DNA of 64,000 nucleotides, taken from the NCBI RefSeq assembly GCF_014595885.1, contig NZ_JABUKC010000001.1:62001-126000 (forward strand), in the 5' to 3' direction. How positions within the stretch are numbered: position 1 is the first letter of the stretch; each line of letters opens with the position of its first letter. The notes beneath the pieces were generated by a model that did no database searches, was not told the origin of the DNA, and was given only the letters and a program-made list of their open reading frames with translations. Both the position numbers and the translations under genes were made by a program. Below are positions 34,591-44,120 of this stretch, piece by piece. Origin of the DNA: Microcella alkalica (GTDB lineage Bacteria > Actinomycetota > Actinomycetes > Actinomycetales > Microbacteriaceae).

Positions 34591-35087
34591 GCCGCGCCCG
34601 CTCCGCGCCCGCCGAGGTGCACGACGTCGAGCCCGAAGCACTCAGCGAGCCGTGCGGCCACGAGACCGCGGTGGCACGCGCTCGCCTCGCGCTCGACGCA
34701 GAGCAGCGCGGCGCTGCCGACGGCGGGCAGCGCGTCGACGAGCGCGTCGAGCGGCGCCGGGTCGAGGATCTCCTGCGTGTAGCGCGTGATGTACGCCTCG
34801 CAGAGCTGCGTGCGGGTGCGCTTGCCGACCCCGGCCCGGGCATCCGCCGCGTACTGCAGGTGTCGCAGCTCGGTGGTCGGGGCGAGCGATCGCTCGTGCC
34901 GGTAGGCGATGCCGGCGTCGGCGAGCAGAGCCTGCAGGCGTCGCGAGTTCGCCCAGGCGTGATCGGCCCCGCGCACACCGCGACGCTGCCGCACGTCGAC
35001 AAGAAGGCTGACGTCGGCACCGCGCAGCAGCGCGAGGAAGCCGGGGGCATCGAGTCCGTAAACCCCGATAGTGGCGAGGGTGGTCAT
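34503..35087 (-). CDS. DUF488 family protein
   Basis: A 194-residue DUF488 protein: GVYGLDAPGFLALLRGADVSLLVDVRQRRGVRG at the N terminus and LLCVEREASACHRGLVAARLAE near the C terminus, with the conserved C-x-E/C-H-R pattern. Molecular function is not known. The ATG at 35087 has GGAGGAG just upstream. The C-terminal ~30 residues lie opposite the end of the GH10 gene and are probably not conserved. A 16-bp perfect hairpin (35100-35142) lies between ridA and this gene, right before the ribosome-binding site. Confidence 0.78.
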   Translation of the reverse strand: MTTLATIGVYGLDAPGFLALLRGADVSLLVDVRQRRGVRGADHAWANSRRLQALLADAGIAYRHERSLAPTTELRHLQYAADARAGVGKRTRTQLCEAYITRYTQEILDPAPLDALVDALPAVGSAALLCVEREASACHRGLVAARLAECFGLDVVHLGGRGAGAAQAAPSSTTCVDEPTGSANSARASAAVIT

Positions 35088-35099
35088 GGTGGCTCCTCC

Positions 35100-35142
35100 C
35101 GGCTCCCGTCCGGCGACCACGCTGGCCGCCGGACGGGAGCCG
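35100..35142 (-). repeat. 16-bp perfect hairpin between ridA and the DUF488 gene
   Basis: The arms CGGCTCCCGTCCGGCG (35100-35115) and CGCCGGACGGGAGCCG (35127-35142) are exact inverted copies with an 11-base loop. It could end the ridA transcript, or insulate translation of the DUF488 gene by standing just upstream of its ribosome-binding site. No U tract follows. Confidence 0.6.
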
Positions 35143-35151
35143 CGTCGGCGG

Positions 35152-35553
35152 TCAGGCGACCGCGGTCCCCTCGAGCTCGACGAGCTGGCCGGGCACCGCG
35201 AGCCGCACGACCTGCAGCATCGTCGTTGCCGGCGCGGCTCCCGCGGCGGCGAGGCGCCCGGCGAGCACCCCGTAGTGCGGCATGAGCGCGTCGATGTCGG
35301 TCGTGTAGACCGACAGCCGCACGAGGTCGGCGAGCGTCATGTCGGCGTCGCGCAGCACCGCTTCGACGTTGTCGAGCGCGAGCGCCAGCTGCGCCGCCAT
35401 GTCGCCGTCGTGCTCGGGCCGCCCCTCGGCGCTCATCGCGGTCTGGCCGGAGAGGTGCAGCACGCGGGTGCCGCCCTCGACGAGCTCGCCCTGGTTGAAG
35501 CCGAGCGCCGTCGACCACGTGGTCGGGTTCACGGCGGTGCGGACGATGGTCAT
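35152..35553 (-). CDS. RidA family protein
   Basis: A 133-residue RidA/YjgF/UK114 protein. These small trimeric enzymes deaminate reactive enamines and imines made by PLP enzymes. The family features LHLSGQTAMSAEG, QLALALDNVEAVLRDADMTLADLVRLSVYTTD and a C-terminal TMLQVVRLAVPGQLVELEGTAVA are visible. GAGGAG lies 5 bases before the ATG. It is divergent from the WYL regulator and upstream of the DUF488 gene on the same strand. Confidence 0.9.
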   Translation of the reverse strand: MTIVRTAVNPTTWSTALGFNQGELVEGGTRVLHLSGQTAMSAEGRPEHDGDMAAQLALALDNVEAVLRDADMTLADLVRLSVYTTDIDALMPHYGVLAGRLAAAGAAPATTMLQVVRLAVPGQLVELEGTAVA

Positions 35554-35667
35554 GGGTCTCCTCGTTCCCGGAGGGGTCGTGCGCGCCGGCCCCGTGCCGG
35601 CCGCATCCCGCTCCGCTTCGAGCCTCTCGACGAATCACGACACCCTCTGTCATGCATTCGGAGCAGA

Positions 35668-36645
35668 ATGGCGAGCGTGCGCGCCGACCGCCTCGTGGCC
35701 CTCGTCCTGCTGCTGCGGCAGCGGGGGCGGATGTCCGCGCGCGAGCTCGCGACCGAGCTCGAGGTCTCGCAGCGCACGGTGCTGCGCGACATCGACGCGC
35801 TCTCGCTCGCGGGCGTGCCCGTGTACGCCGACCGCGGCCGGCACGGCGGGTTCTCGCTGCTGCCCGGGTTCCGCACCGAGCTCACCGGCCTCACGCACGA
35901 CGAGGCCCTCGCGCTGCTGACGGCGGGCTCGGCACGAGCCGAGCGGGTGTTCGGGCTGGGGGCGCCCCTCGCGTCCGCGATGCGCAAGATCGCGGACGCG
36001 CTCCCGGCCGCGCACCTCCAGGCGGTCGGCGATGCGGCGTCGCGATTCCTCGTCGACCCGGCGACCGACCTGCTGTCGCGCCCGGTCGGCGGTGAGCCGG
36101 TCACGGCGGGCGTGCTGGCGGCTCTGCGGCGCGGCGTCGTCGAGGGGCGGCGGCTGCGACTGCGCTACGCCGCCCCCGACAGCGAGCCGCACGACGCTGT
36201 CATCGATCCGGTCGGCCTCGTGACCGTGCGCGACCGCGCCTACCTGCTGGCGCTGCGCGACGGCGCCGATCGCACCTACCGGGTCTCGCGCATCCTCGCG
36301 GCCGACCTGCTCGACGAGCCCGCGCGACGGCCGGCCGAGGTCGACCTCGCCGCAGCCTGGGAGGAGCGACGATCGCGCTTCCTCGCCGACGATCGCCTGC
36401 GGGCCGTCGTCGCCGTCGACCAGGATGCTCGAGCGACGCTGCTCGACACGGCCCGAGCCGTGCTCGCCGAGCACGAGGGGCCCGACGGGAGGGCCGTCGT
36501 CGAGGTGCTCTTCGACGACGAGCGGCACGCGGTGTGGGCGCTGTGGCAGCTCGACGTCGCGGCCGAGGCGCTCGAGCCGCCGTCGCTGCGTCGCGCCCTC
36601 GCGGAGCGGGCGCGGCTGCTCGGCGAGCGGTACGCACGCGGCTGA
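35668..36645 (+). CDS. HTH/WYL-domain transcriptional regulator
   Basis: A 325-residue regulator: N-terminal DeoR-like winged HTH (RADRLVALVLLLRQRGRMSARELATELEVSQRTVLRDIDAL), a middle domain, a WYL ligand-binding domain at about 155-230 (VVEGRRLRLRYAAPDSEPHDAVIDPVGLVTVRDRAYLLALRD) and the WCX C-terminal extension. It is divergent from ridA, so it may control ridA and the DUF488 gene. A small inverted repeat GAC-A-N6-GTC lies in the gap near 35650. The ATG at 35668 is preferred; a GTG at 35677 is possible. Confidence 0.88.
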   Translation: MASVRADRLVALVLLLRQRGRMSARELATELEVSQRTVLRDIDALSLAGVPVYADRGRHGGFSLLPGFRTELTGLTHDEALALLTAGSARAERVFGLGAPLASAMRKIADALPAAHLQAVGDAASRFLVDPATDLLSRPVGGEPVTAGVLAALRRGVVEGRRLRLRYAAPDSEPHDAVIDPVGLVTVRDRAYLLALRDGADRTYRVSRILAADLLDEPARRPAEVDLAAAWEERRSRFLADDRLRAVVAVDQDARATLLDTARAVLAEHEGPDGRAVVEVLFDDERHAVWALWQLDVAAEALEPPSLRRALAERARLLGERYARG

Positions 36646-36692
36646 GGTCGGCGGCGCGCGCCGAGCATCCGCGCCCGCCCCGCGCGTCCCTC

Positions 36693-36784
36693 GTCGACCA
36701 AATGAAGGGAGGCGCCTGCGCTCCAGCGGCGTGTCGCACGCGACACGCCGACCGCTCGCTCCCGGCTCCCTTCATTCGGTCGAC
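36693..36784. repeat. 92-bp long palindrome
   Basis: The outer arms 36693-36711 and 36766-36784 are inverted copies at 18 of 19 positions (left arm GTCGACCAAATGAAGGGAG). An inner perfect hairpin has arms 36727-36737 (CGGCGTGTCGC) and 36740-36750 with a 2-base loop, and 15-base linkers stand between outer and inner arms on both sides. It fills the space between convergent WYL and LacI genes. It could be a bidirectional terminator or a small mobile palindromic element. Confidence 0.65.
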
Positions 36785-36845
36785 TGCGGCGGGGGTGTCG
36801 AGAGCACGGCACGCGCGCGCCGCGCGCCGCGCGGCGCGGGCGGGA

Positions 36846-37856
36846 TCAACGGGCTGGCGGCGCCGTCGAGTCGCGCACCACGAGGCTCGTGGCGAGGTCC
36901 ATGCGCTGGGTGGCCGCGGCGCCCTCGGCGACGGCGAGCACGAGCCGCGCCGCCTCGACGCCCATCTGGCGCAGCGGCTGGTGCACGGTCGTCAGGCGCG
37001 GGCTCACCCAGCGGCTGAGCGGGATGTCGTCGTAGCCGACGATCGAGAGGTCCTCCGGCACGCGCAGCCCGAGCGAGCGGGCGGCCTCGAGCGTGCCGAG
37101 CGCCTGCAGGTCGCTGCCGGCGAAGATCGCGGTCGGCCGGTCGGGCCGGTCGAGCAGGCGCATCGCCTCGGCGCGCCCGCCCTCGACGTGGAAGTCGCCG
37201 AAGCGCACCCACGAGGGGTCGATCGGCAGCCCGGCGGAGTTCATTGCCGACCGGTAGCCGTCGAGGCGGGCTAGCGAGCACATCATGTCGGCCGGGCCGG
37301 TGATCGCGGCGATGCGCGTGTGCCCGAGCTCGATGAGGTGACGCGTCGCGGCGAGGCCGCCCGACCAGTTGGCCGAGCCGACCGAGGGCACGTCGGGTGA
37401 GGGGTCGCCGGCGGGGTCGACGATCGCGAACGGGATCGCGCGCGACCGCAGCCGCTCGCGCAGCGCGGGCGGCAGGTCGCTGAAGACGAGGATGACGCCG
37501 GCGGGCCGCCGGCGCAGCACGCCGTCGAGCCACTCGGCGCCGGGGGAGTGCCGGTCGCCCGTGACGGTGAGCACGACGCTGAGCCCGTGCTCCTTGGCGA
37601 CGGATTCGACGCCATCGATGAGCTCCATCGACCAGATGCGGTCGAGCTCATGGAAGACGAGCTCGAGCAGCTCGGCCTTCGCCGTCGTCTGCCCGGTGCG
37701 GCGCTGGTAGCCGTGCCGGGCGAGCAGCTCCTCGACGCGGGCGCGCGTGGCGGCGGAGACGTCGGGGCGACCGTTGAGCACCTTCGAGATGGTGGCGAGC
37801 GACACGCCGGCCTCCGCGGCGACGTCGGAGAGGGTCACGCGCGAATCGGTCGACAT
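36846..37856 (-). CDS. LacI-family regulator, BxlR-like
   Basis: A 336-residue LacI repressor: HTH at residues 8-28 ([27 protein letters not shown]), hinge, and a periplasmic-binding-protein-like sugar domain ending [28 protein letters not shown]. It lies next to the xylan island. TAGGCT (complement of 37864-37869) ends 7 bases before the ATG, so it is probably leaderless. CCGTAACTTTCGG (complement of 37873-37885) just upstream resembles the palindrome in front of the importer operon, suggesting auto-control and control of that operon. Xylobiose or xylose as inducer is inference. Confidence 0.88.
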   Translation of the reverse strand: MSTDSRVTLSDVAAEAGVSLATISKVLNGRPDVSAATRARVEELLARHGYQRRTGQTTAKAELLELVFHELDRIWSMELIDGVESVAKEHGLSVVLTVTGDRHSPGAEWLDGVLRRRPAGVILVFSDLPPALRERLRSRAIPFAIVDPAGDPSPDVPSVGSANWSGGLAATRHLIELGHTRIAAITGPADMMCSLARLDGYRSAMNSAGLPIDPSWVRFGDFHVEGGRAEAMRLLDRPDRPTAIFAGSDLQALGTLEAARSLGLRVPEDLSIVGYDDIPLSRWVSPRLTTVHQPLRQMGVEAARLVLAVAEGAAATQRMDLATSLVVRDSTAPPAR

Positions 37857-37872
37857 GTTTCGAAGCCTAGAC

Positions 37873-37885
37873 CCGAAAGTTACGG
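37873..37885 (-). promoter_or_regulatory. LacI-type operator candidate in the lacI promoter
   Basis: On the minus strand CCGTAACTTTCGG is a near-palindrome (5 of 6 arm positions) located between the -35 and -10 regions of the LacI gene. It matches TCGAAACTTTCGA at 27736-27748 at 10 of 13 positions, including the core AACTTTCG. Confidence 0.5.
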
Positions 37886-37896
37886 CTCATCGTGCA

Positions 37897-39099
37897 TCAT
37901 GCCGAGACGCCGACGGCGCTCGCCGCGTCGGTCGTCTCCGCACCGAGCGGGTCAGCAATGAGGCCGTCCCACGCGAGCTCGGCGGCGCCGACGAGCAGGC
38001 GCTGCGAGCCGAGCGCGGCGACCTCGATCGTCGCGTCGGCCGCGTTGACCGGCAGCGCCTGGGCGAGCAGGGATGCGCGCTGGTCGCGATCCGCGGCCCG
38101 CCACAGGGCGGCGAGGTGGCCACCGAGCACGATGCGCTCGGGGTTCAGCAGGTTGACCGCGCCGCGCAGGGCGATCGCGAGCCAGCGCAGCTGCCGGGCG
38201 ACCTCCTCGTGCACGGGCCCGTCGTCGTTCTCCGCGACGATCGCCGTCAGCAGGGCGCTCTCGAGCGTGTCGTCGTCGGGGTGCTCGAGGCCGACCGCGG
38301 CGGCGAGCGCGGCGCGGGGCACGAGCGCCTCCAGGCAGCCGGTCGCGCCGCACGCGCACAGGGGGCCGTTCGGGTCGACGCTCGCGTGGCCGAGCTCGCC
38401 GGCGTAGCCCGCGGCGCCGTCCATGGGGCGCCCGTCGACGACGAGCCCGCCGCCGATGCCGCTCGGGCCGCCGTTGAGGTAGAGCATCGTGCGCGCGCCG
38501 ATGCCGGCGCCGAACGCCTGCTCGGCTCGGCTGCCGAGGTGGGCGTCGTTCGCCGCGGCGACCGGCACGCCGAGGGCTGCGGCGAGCGGCGCGGCGAGCG
38601 GCTGCTCGCGCCAGCCCAGGCGCGGGGCGAGGCGCACGTGCCCGTCGTCGTGGCGCACGAGGCCCGGCACGGCGACGCCCGCGGCGACAACCTCGCTCTC
38701 GGGCTGGGTCGCGGCGAGGTCGCGCACGGTGGCGGTGATGAGCTCGATGGCGCGGTCGACGCTCGGCGGCTCCGACAGCGGCACGCGGCGGCGTGCGACG
38801 AGCTCGCCGCCGAGCGAGACGAGCGCGACGTCGATGACGTCGACCTCGGGGTTGATCGCGGCCACGAGCCGGGCATCCCGCGGCACCACCCGGGGGCTGG
38901 GGCGGCCGACGCCCGCGCGCGGGGCGTCGTCACGCTCGTCGACCCAGCCGTGCTCGGCGAGCACGGCGACGAGGTCGCCGATCGTCGAGCGGTTGAGGCC
39001 GAGCGCGCGCGTGAGGTCGGCGCGCGTGACGCCGCGACGCAGGTGCACGAGCTCGAGCACCGCCGAGAGGTTGCGGCGGCGCACGGCGGCGGCATCCAT
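37897..39099 (-). CDS. ROK-family transcriptional regulator, XylR-like
   Basis: A 400-residue ROK repressor: N-terminal winged HTH ([42 protein letters not shown]) followed by a ROK sugar-kinase-like domain with [15 protein letters not shown] and the zinc motif [11 protein letters not shown]. It is divergent from xylA, so it is the likely xylose-responsive repressor of xylA-xylB. I prefer the ATG at 39099, with GAGGA upstream; an ATG at 39123 would add eight residues and could be leaderless. The frame continues antisense through the xyl genes far upstream, which is an artefact. Confidence 0.9.
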   Translation of the reverse strand: MDAAAVRRRNLSAVLELVHLRRGVTRADLTRALGLNRSTIGDLVAVLAEHGWVDERDDAPRAGVGRPSPRVVPRDARLVAAINPEVDVIDVALVSLGGELVARRRVPLSEPPSVDRAIELITATVRDLAATQPESEVVAAGVAVPGLVRHDDGHVRLAPRLGWREQPLAAPLAAALGVPVAAANDAHLGSRAEQAFGAGIGARTMLYLNGGPSGIGGGLVVDGRPMDGAAGYAGELGHASVDPNGPLCACGATGCLEALVPRAALAAAVGLEHPDDDTLESALLTAIVAENDDGPVHEEVARQLRWLAIALRGAVNLLNPERIVLGGHLAALWRAADRDQRASLLAQALPVNAADATIEVAALGSQRLLVGAAELAWDGLIADPLGAETTDAASAVGVSA

Positions 39100-39157
39100 G
39101 GCTCTCGGTCCTCGATTCGGCATGCGACCAGTGTGGCGGTTCTTCCGAGCACCATGA

Positions 39158-39175
39158 TACGTTGTGACGACCAAC
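39158..39175 (+). promoter_or_regulatory. xylA promoter with ROK operator candidate
   Basis: A TACGTT -10-like hexamer (39158-39163) overlaps GTTGTGACGACCAAC (39161-39175), an inverted repeat with GTTG/CAAC ends. The position at the start site fits repression by the divergent ROK regulator. A similar GTTGTG-N3-GACCA occurs at the -35 of the importer operon (about 27669-27682). Confidence 0.45.
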
Positions 39176-39219
39176 AAATAGCGCTGGCGCCCCCGCGCGC
39201 CGCCCCACCGGGAGACACC

Positions 39220-40410
39220 ATGGCAACGACGCCCACGCCCGCCGACAAGTTCACCTTCGGTCTCTGGACCGTCGGCTACAACGGCGCCGACCCCTTCGGC
39301 GGCCCCACCCGCGCACCCCTCGACGTCGTGCACGTCGTCGAGAAGCTCACCGAGCTCGGCGCCTACGGCCTCACGCTGCACGACGACGACCTCTTCGCCT
39401 TCGGCTCGACCGACGCCGAGCGCCGCACGCAGATCGACCGCCTCATCGCGGCGAAGGAGCGCACCGGGCTGCAGGTGCCGATGATCACCACGAACCTCTT
39501 CAGCGCGCCCGTATTCAAAGACGGCGGCTTCACTTCGAACGACCGCGCCGTGCGCCGCTTCGCGCTGCGCAAGGTGCTGCGCAACCTCGACCTCGCCGCC
39601 GAGCTCGGCGCGCACACCTTCGTCATGTGGGGCGGCCGCGAGGGCGCCGAGTACGACGCCGCCAAGAACGTCGGCGCGGCGATCGAGCGCTACCGCGAGG
39701 CCGTCAACCTGCTCACCCAGTACGTCACCGAGCAGGGCTACGGCATCCGCTTCGCGATCGAGCCGAAGCCGAACGAGCCGCGCGGCGACATCCTGCTGCC
39801 GACCGTCGGCCACGCGATGGCCTTCATCGAGACGCTCGAGCACCCCGAGCTCGTCGGCCTCAACCCCGAGGTTGGGCACGAGCAGATGGCGGGCCTCAAC
39901 TTCACCGCCGGCATCGCGCAGGCGCTCGAGGCGGGCAAGCTCTTCCACATCGACCTCAACGGCCAGCGCGGCATCAAGTACGACCAGGATCTGGTGTTCG
40001 GCCACGGCGACCTGCACAATGCCTTCTCGCTCGTCGACCTGCTCGAGCACGGCGGGCCGAACGGGGGGAGCGCCTACGACGGCCCCCGCCACTTCGACTA
40101 CAAGCCGAGCCGCACCGAGGACGAGTCGGGCGTGTGGGAGAGCGCGAAGGCCAACATGCGCACCTACCTGCTGCTGAAGGAGCGCGCGGCCGCCTTCCGC
40201 GCCGACCCGGAGGTGCAGGAGGCCCTCGCGGCGGCCCGCGTCGCCGAGCTGTCGCAGCCGACGCTCGGCGAGGGCGAGAGCATCCGCGACCTGCTCGACG
40301 ACCGCACCGCGTTCGAGGAGTTCGACGCGAACGCCTACTTCGACGGCCGGGGCTTCGGCTTCGTGCGCCTGCAGCAGCTGGCGACCGAGCACCTCATGGG
40401 TGCTCGCTAG
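39220..40410 (+). CDS. xylA: xylose isomerase
   Basis: A 396-residue class I xylose isomerase of the actinobacterial (Streptomyces/Arthrobacter) type. Catalytic His54 (LHDDDLF) and metal-site Glu181 and Lys183 ([11 protein letters not shown]) fall at the same numbers as in that group. [15 protein letters not shown] supplies further metal ligands. It converts D-xylose to D-xylulose. GGGAG precedes the ATG. It is followed 111 bases later by xylB and stands divergent from the ROK regulator. Confidence 0.97.
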   Translation: MATTPTPADKFTFGLWTVGYNGADPFGGPTRAPLDVVHVVEKLTELGAYGLTLHDDDLFAFGSTDAERRTQIDRLIAAKERTGLQVPMITTNLFSAPVFKDGGFTSNDRAVRRFALRKVLRNLDLAAELGAHTFVMWGGREGAEYDAAKNVGAAIERYREAVNLLTQYVTEQGYGIRFAIEPKPNEPRGDILLPTVGHAMAFIETLEHPELVGLNPEVGHEQMAGLNFTAGIAQALEAGKLFHIDLNGQRGIKYDQDLVFGHGDLHNAFSLVDLLEHGGPNGGSAYDGPRHFDYKPSRTEDESGVWESAKANMRTYLLLKERAAAFRADPEVQEALAAARVAELSQPTLGEGESIRDLLDDRTAFEEFDANAYFDGRGFGFVRLQQLATEHLMGAR

Positions 40411-40521
40411 CCGCACTCGCCTCCACCGACCCGGTCGGGGCGCGCGACGCCGTTTCGCCGCGCGCCCCGACCGAACCTCGTCAGCACGCCCGCCCGTGCG
40501 CCCGCCAGCGAAGGAGCTGCC

Positions 40522-41958
40522 ATGACCCTCGTCGCCGGCGTCGACTCGTCGACGCAGAGCTGCAAGGTCGTCGTCGTCGACGCCGCCACGGGACGCGTCG
40601 TTCGCGAGGGCCGCGCCCCGCACCCCGACGGCACCGCCGTCGACCCGACCGCCTGGTGGGATGCCCTGCTCGCCGCGATCACGGAGGCCGGCGGTCTCGA
40701 CGACGTCGCCGCGATCGCGGTCGCGGGCCAGCAGCACGGCATGGTCGCGCTCGACGCTGACGGCCGAGTCGTGCGCGACGCCCTGCTGTGGAACGACACC
40801 CGCTCGGCCGACGCCGCTCGGGCCCTGGTCGACGAGCTCGGCGCAGACGAGCTCGCCCGCCGCACCGGCTCGGTACCGGTGGCCTCGTTCACGGCGACGA
40901 AGCTGCGCTGGCTGCGCGACCACGAGCCCGAGAACGCGCGCCGCGTCGCCGCCGTGTGCCTGCCGCACGACTGGCTCACCTGGCGGCTTCGCGGTTACGG
41001 GCCCGCCGGCGAGAGCCCGCTCGGGCCCGTGCTCGACGAGCTCGTGACCGACCGCTCCGACGCGAGCGGCACCGCGTACTGGTCGCCCACCACCGGGCAG
41101 TACGACCTCGAGCTGCTCGAGCACGCGCTCGGCCACCGTGCGCGCCTGCCGCGCGTGCTCGGCCCGCTCGAGCGCGCGGGCGAGACCGCCGCGGGGGCGC
41201 CCGGGGTGCCCACGGGCATCCCGATCGGTGCGGGCGCCGGCGACAACGCGGCGGCCGCCCTCGGCCTCGGGGCGAGCGCCGGCGACGTCGTCATCTCGAT
41301 CGGCACGAGCGGCACGGTCTTCGCCGTCACCGACGCCCCCGTGCTCGACGCGACCGGGACCGTCGCGGGCTTCGCCTCCGCCGACGGCGCCTTCCTGCCG
41401 CTCGTCGCCACGCTCAACGCCGCTCGCGTGCTCGACGCGCTCGCCCGCCTGCTCGGCGTCGACCACGAGGCGCTCGCCGAGCTCGCCCTCGTCGCCGAGC
41501 CCGGCGCCGGCGGCGTCGTGCTGCTGCCCTGGTTCGAGGGCGAGCGCACGCCCAACCTGCCCGACGCGACCGCGAGCCTCACCGGTCTCACGCTCGCTTC
41601 GACGACGCGCGAGAACCTCGCGCGCGCCGCAATCGAGGGGATGCTGTGCGGCCTCGCCGCCGGATTCGACGCCATCGCGCGCCACGGCCTCGCCGCGCGG
41701 CGCGTGCTGCTCGTCGGCGGCGCCGCGCGCTCCGCGGCGGTGCCGGCGATCGCCTCCGAGGTGCTCGGCCTGCCGGTCGTCGTGCCCGACCCGGGGGAGT
41801 ACGTCGCGCGCGGTGCCGCGCGGCAGGCGGCAGGGGTGCTCGCCGGCGCGCTGCCGGACTGGCCGCTCGCGGTGCACGCCTCGGTGCAGCATCCGCCGCA
41901 GCCGCGCGTGCGCGCCGCCTACCAGACGGCCGTCGCGCGCACGATCGGCGCCGCGTGA
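40522..41958 (+). CDS. xylB: xylulokinase
   Basis: A 478-residue FGGY-family kinase that phosphorylates D-xylulose to xylulose-5-phosphate. The N-terminal phosphate-binding loop is [17 protein letters not shown], followed by the [13 protein letters not shown] and LLWNDTRS motifs. The catalytic base is Asp241 in [13 protein letters not shown], and late [11 protein letters not shown] contacts the nucleotide. GAAGGAG lies 6 bases before the ATG. The stop overlaps the GH51 start, so the three xyl genes are probably one transcript. The product enters the pentose phosphate pathway. Confidence 0.95.
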   Translation: MTLVAGVDSSTQSCKVVVVDAATGRVVREGRAPHPDGTAVDPTAWWDALLAAITEAGGLDDVAAIAVAGQQHGMVALDADGRVVRDALLWNDTRSADAARALVDELGADELARRTGSVPVASFTATKLRWLRDHEPENARRVAAVCLPHDWLTWRLRGYGPAGESPLGPVLDELVTDRSDASGTAYWSPTTGQYDLELLEHALGHRARLPRVLGPLERAGETAAGAPGVPTGIPIGAGAGDNAAAALGLGASAGDVVISIGTSGTVFAVTDAPVLDATGTVAGFASADGAFLPLVATLNAARVLDALARLLGVDHEALAELALVAEPGAGGVVLLPWFEGERTPNLPDATASLTGLTLASTTRENLARAAIEGMLCGLAAGFDAIARHGLAARRVLLVGGAARSAAVPAIASEVLGLPVVVPDPGEYVARGAARQAAGVLAGALPDWPLAVHASVQHPPQPRVRAAYQTAVARTIGAA

Positions 41959-43478
41959 CCGACCGCGCGCCCCTCGTCGCGCGACTCGAGGTCGACGCCG
42001 CGCACCCGATCGGCCGCGTGCACGACCGCGTCTTCGGCGGCTTCGTCGAGCACATGGGCCGCGGCGTGTACGGCGGCCTGTTCGACCCCGAGCACCCGTC
42101 GGCCGACGCCGAGGGCTTCCGGCGCGACGTGCTCGACCTCGTGCGCGAGCTCGGCATCACGATGGTGCGCTACCCGGGCGGCAACTTCGTCTCCGGCTAC
42201 CGCTGGGAGGACGGCGTGGGCCCCATCGAGCAGCGCCCCCGCCGCCTCAACCTCGCCTGGCACAGCGTCGAGTCGAACCGCGTCGGCCTGCACGAGTTCG
42301 CGCGCTGGGCCGAGCTCGTCGGCGCCGAACTCATGCTCGCGGCGAACCTCGGCACGCGCGGCGTGCTCGAGGCGCTCGACCTCGCCGAGTACGCGCTGCA
42401 CCCGGCGGGCACGGCACGCGCCGACGAGCGCCGGGCGAACGGCCGCGAGGAGCCCTTCCCGGTGCGGCTGTGGTGCCTCGGCAACGAGATGGATGGGCCC
42501 TGGCAGCTCGGCCAGCAGACCGCCGACGAGTACGGCCGGCTCGCCTCGCGCACGGCGAAGGCGCTGCGGCAGCTCGACCCGGCCCTCGAACTCGTGGCCT
42601 GCGGCTCGTCGGGGCCGCTCATGCCGACCTTCGGCTCCTGGGAGCGCACGGTGCTGCGCCACGCCTACGACGACGTCGACCTGCTCTCGGCGCACTTCTA
42701 CGCCGAGCCGGTCGACGGCGACCTGGCCGCGTTCCTCGCCTCGGGCGTCGCGCTCGACCGCTACCTCGACGACGTGATCGGCATCGTCGACGCGGTGCGC
42801 GACGAGCTCGGCTCCGTGCGCACGCTCGGCATCTCGGTCGACGAGTGGAACGTCTGGTACCAGTCGCGCATGGCCGCGAGCCTGCCCACCGGCGACAACT
42901 GGCCCGAGGCGCCCGCGCTCAGCGAAGACGACTACTGCCTCGCCGACGCCGTCGTCGTGGGCGACCTGCTCATCTCGCTGCTGCGCCGGGCCGACCGGGT
43001 CACGGCCGCGTGCCTCGCGCAGGTGGTCAACGTCATCGCCCCGATCGCGGCGCCAGCGGATGCTCTTGCCTGGCGCCGCGCGACCTTCCACCCGTTCGCC
43101 CTCACGGCGCGGCACGCGCGCGGCGAGAGCCTCCCGGTCGCCGTCGACGCCCCGTTCATCGCCGCGGGGTCGCTCGGCGAGGCGCCCGCCGTGAGCGCCG
43201 CCGCCGTGCGCACCGACGACGGAGGGCTGACCGTGCTGCTGGTGAACCGCGACCTCGAGCGCGAGGTCGACGCGACCGTCGTCGTCGCCGGCCTCGCGCC
43301 GGGCGCGCGGGTGCTCGAGGCGGTCAGCCTGAGCGGGCCGGATCCGCTCGACGCGAGCACGATCGACGCGCCCGACCGGGTGTCGCCGTGCGGCAACACC
43401 TCGACGCGGGTCGAGGCGGGCGTCGTGCGCGTGACACTGCCGGCCGTGTCGTGGAGCCTCGTGCGCGTCGGCCGCTGA
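41955..43478 (+). CDS. alpha-L-arabinofuranosidase, GH51
   Basis: A 507-residue GH51 enzyme that removes arabinose side chains from arabinoxylo-oligomers. [29 protein letters not shown] at the N terminus, acid/base Glu178 in [11 protein letters not shown] and nucleophile Glu297 in [10 protein letters not shown] are diagnostic. The C-terminal beta domain ends with VSWSLVRV. No signal peptide, so it is cytoplasmic. The GTG at 41955 overlaps the xylB stop (GTGA); longer frames are shadow. No arabinose isomerase or kinase genes are visible in the window. Confidence 0.94.
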   Translation: MTDRAPLVARLEVDAAHPIGRVHDRVFGGFVEHMGRGVYGGLFDPEHPSADAEGFRRDVLDLVRELGITMVRYPGGNFVSGYRWEDGVGPIEQRPRRLNLAWHSVESNRVGLHEFARWAELVGAELMLAANLGTRGVLEALDLAEYALHPAGTARADERRANGREEPFPVRLWCLGNEMDGPWQLGQQTADEYGRLASRTAKALRQLDPALELVACGSSGPLMPTFGSWERTVLRHAYDDVDLLSAHFYAEPVDGDLAAFLASGVALDRYLDDVIGIVDAVRDELGSVRTLGISVDEWNVWYQSRMAASLPTGDNWPEAPALSEDDYCLADAVVVGDLLISLLRRADRVTAACLAQVVNVIAPIAAPADALAWRRATFHPFALTARHARGESLPVAVDAPFIAAGSLGEAPAVSAAAVRTDDGGLTVLLVNRDLEREVDATVVVAGLAPGARVLEAVSLSGPDPLDASTIDAPDRVSPCGNTSTRVEAGVVRVTLPAVSWSLVRVGR

Positions 43479-43573
43479 CCGCGGCGGAGACGGGACCTTC
43501 GCCCCGGGCATCCGCGAACCGGTCTCACTAGGCTGAGATCGCCGTCCGTCCGCCTGCGAGAGCCCGGGAGCCC

Positions 43574-44110
43574 ATGGAGTCGTTCGACACCGCCTTCGGG
43601 CTGCCGCTGCCGCTCGCCGTCGCGCTCTTCTACGTCGTCGTGCTGCTGCGCGGCGGCGCGACGTACGCGGCCGGTCGCGGCGCACGCGGTGGCGTCGGCC
43701 GCACGCGGCTGAAGGCCCGGCTCGAGTCGCCGCGGTTCCGTCGTGCCGAGCGCATCGTCGAGCGCTACGGGGCGCCGGTCGTCGCCGCGTCGTTCCTGAC
43801 GGTCGGCTTCCAGACGCTGGCGAACCTCGCCGCGGGCGTGCTGCGGATGCCCCTCCTCGCGTACCTCCCGGCCCTCGCGGTCGGCGGCCTCGCGTGGGCG
43901 CTCATCTGGGGCGTGGTCGGCGTCGCCACCTACGAGGCGGTCGCCCAGCTCGCGATGCGCAGCCCCGTCGAGGCCGCGATCTTCGTCGTCGTGCTCGTGG
44001 GCGTGCTCGTCGTCATCGAGGTGCTCAACATCCGGCGCCAGCGTCGACGCGACGAGGTGACGCTCGCCGAGGTGGTCGAGGCCGAGCGGGCAGGCGAGCC
44101 GCAGGCCTAG
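43574..44110 (+). CDS. DedA/VTT-like membrane protein
   Basis: A 178-residue membrane protein with about four helices. VERYGAPVVAASFLTVGFQTLANLAAGVLRMPLLAYLPALAVGGLAWALIWGVVG resembles the core of DedA-family (VTT domain) proteins, which act as lipid scramblases or in membrane homeostasis, but it is shorter than typical DedA (about 200-220). GGGAG precedes the ATG, and a TAGGCT (about 43531-43536) lies upstream, so this gene has a leader. The C terminus is charged. Confidence 0.72.
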   Translation: MESFDTAFGLPLPLAVALFYVVVLLRGGATYAAGRGARGGVGRTRLKARLESPRFRRAERIVERYGAPVVAASFLTVGFQTLANLAAGVLRMPLLAYLPALAVGGLAWALIWGVVGVATYEAVAQLAMRSPVEAAIFVVVLVGVLVVIEVLNIRRQRRRDEVTLAEVVEAERAGEPQA

Positions 44111-44120
44111 GCTCTCGGCC

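Noticed and set aside
39124-41892. N-terminal extension of the ROK regulator frame through xylA and xylB
   Set aside because: The extension is antisense to xylA and xylB and low in complexity. The HTH of the ROK protein begins right after the ATG at 39099.
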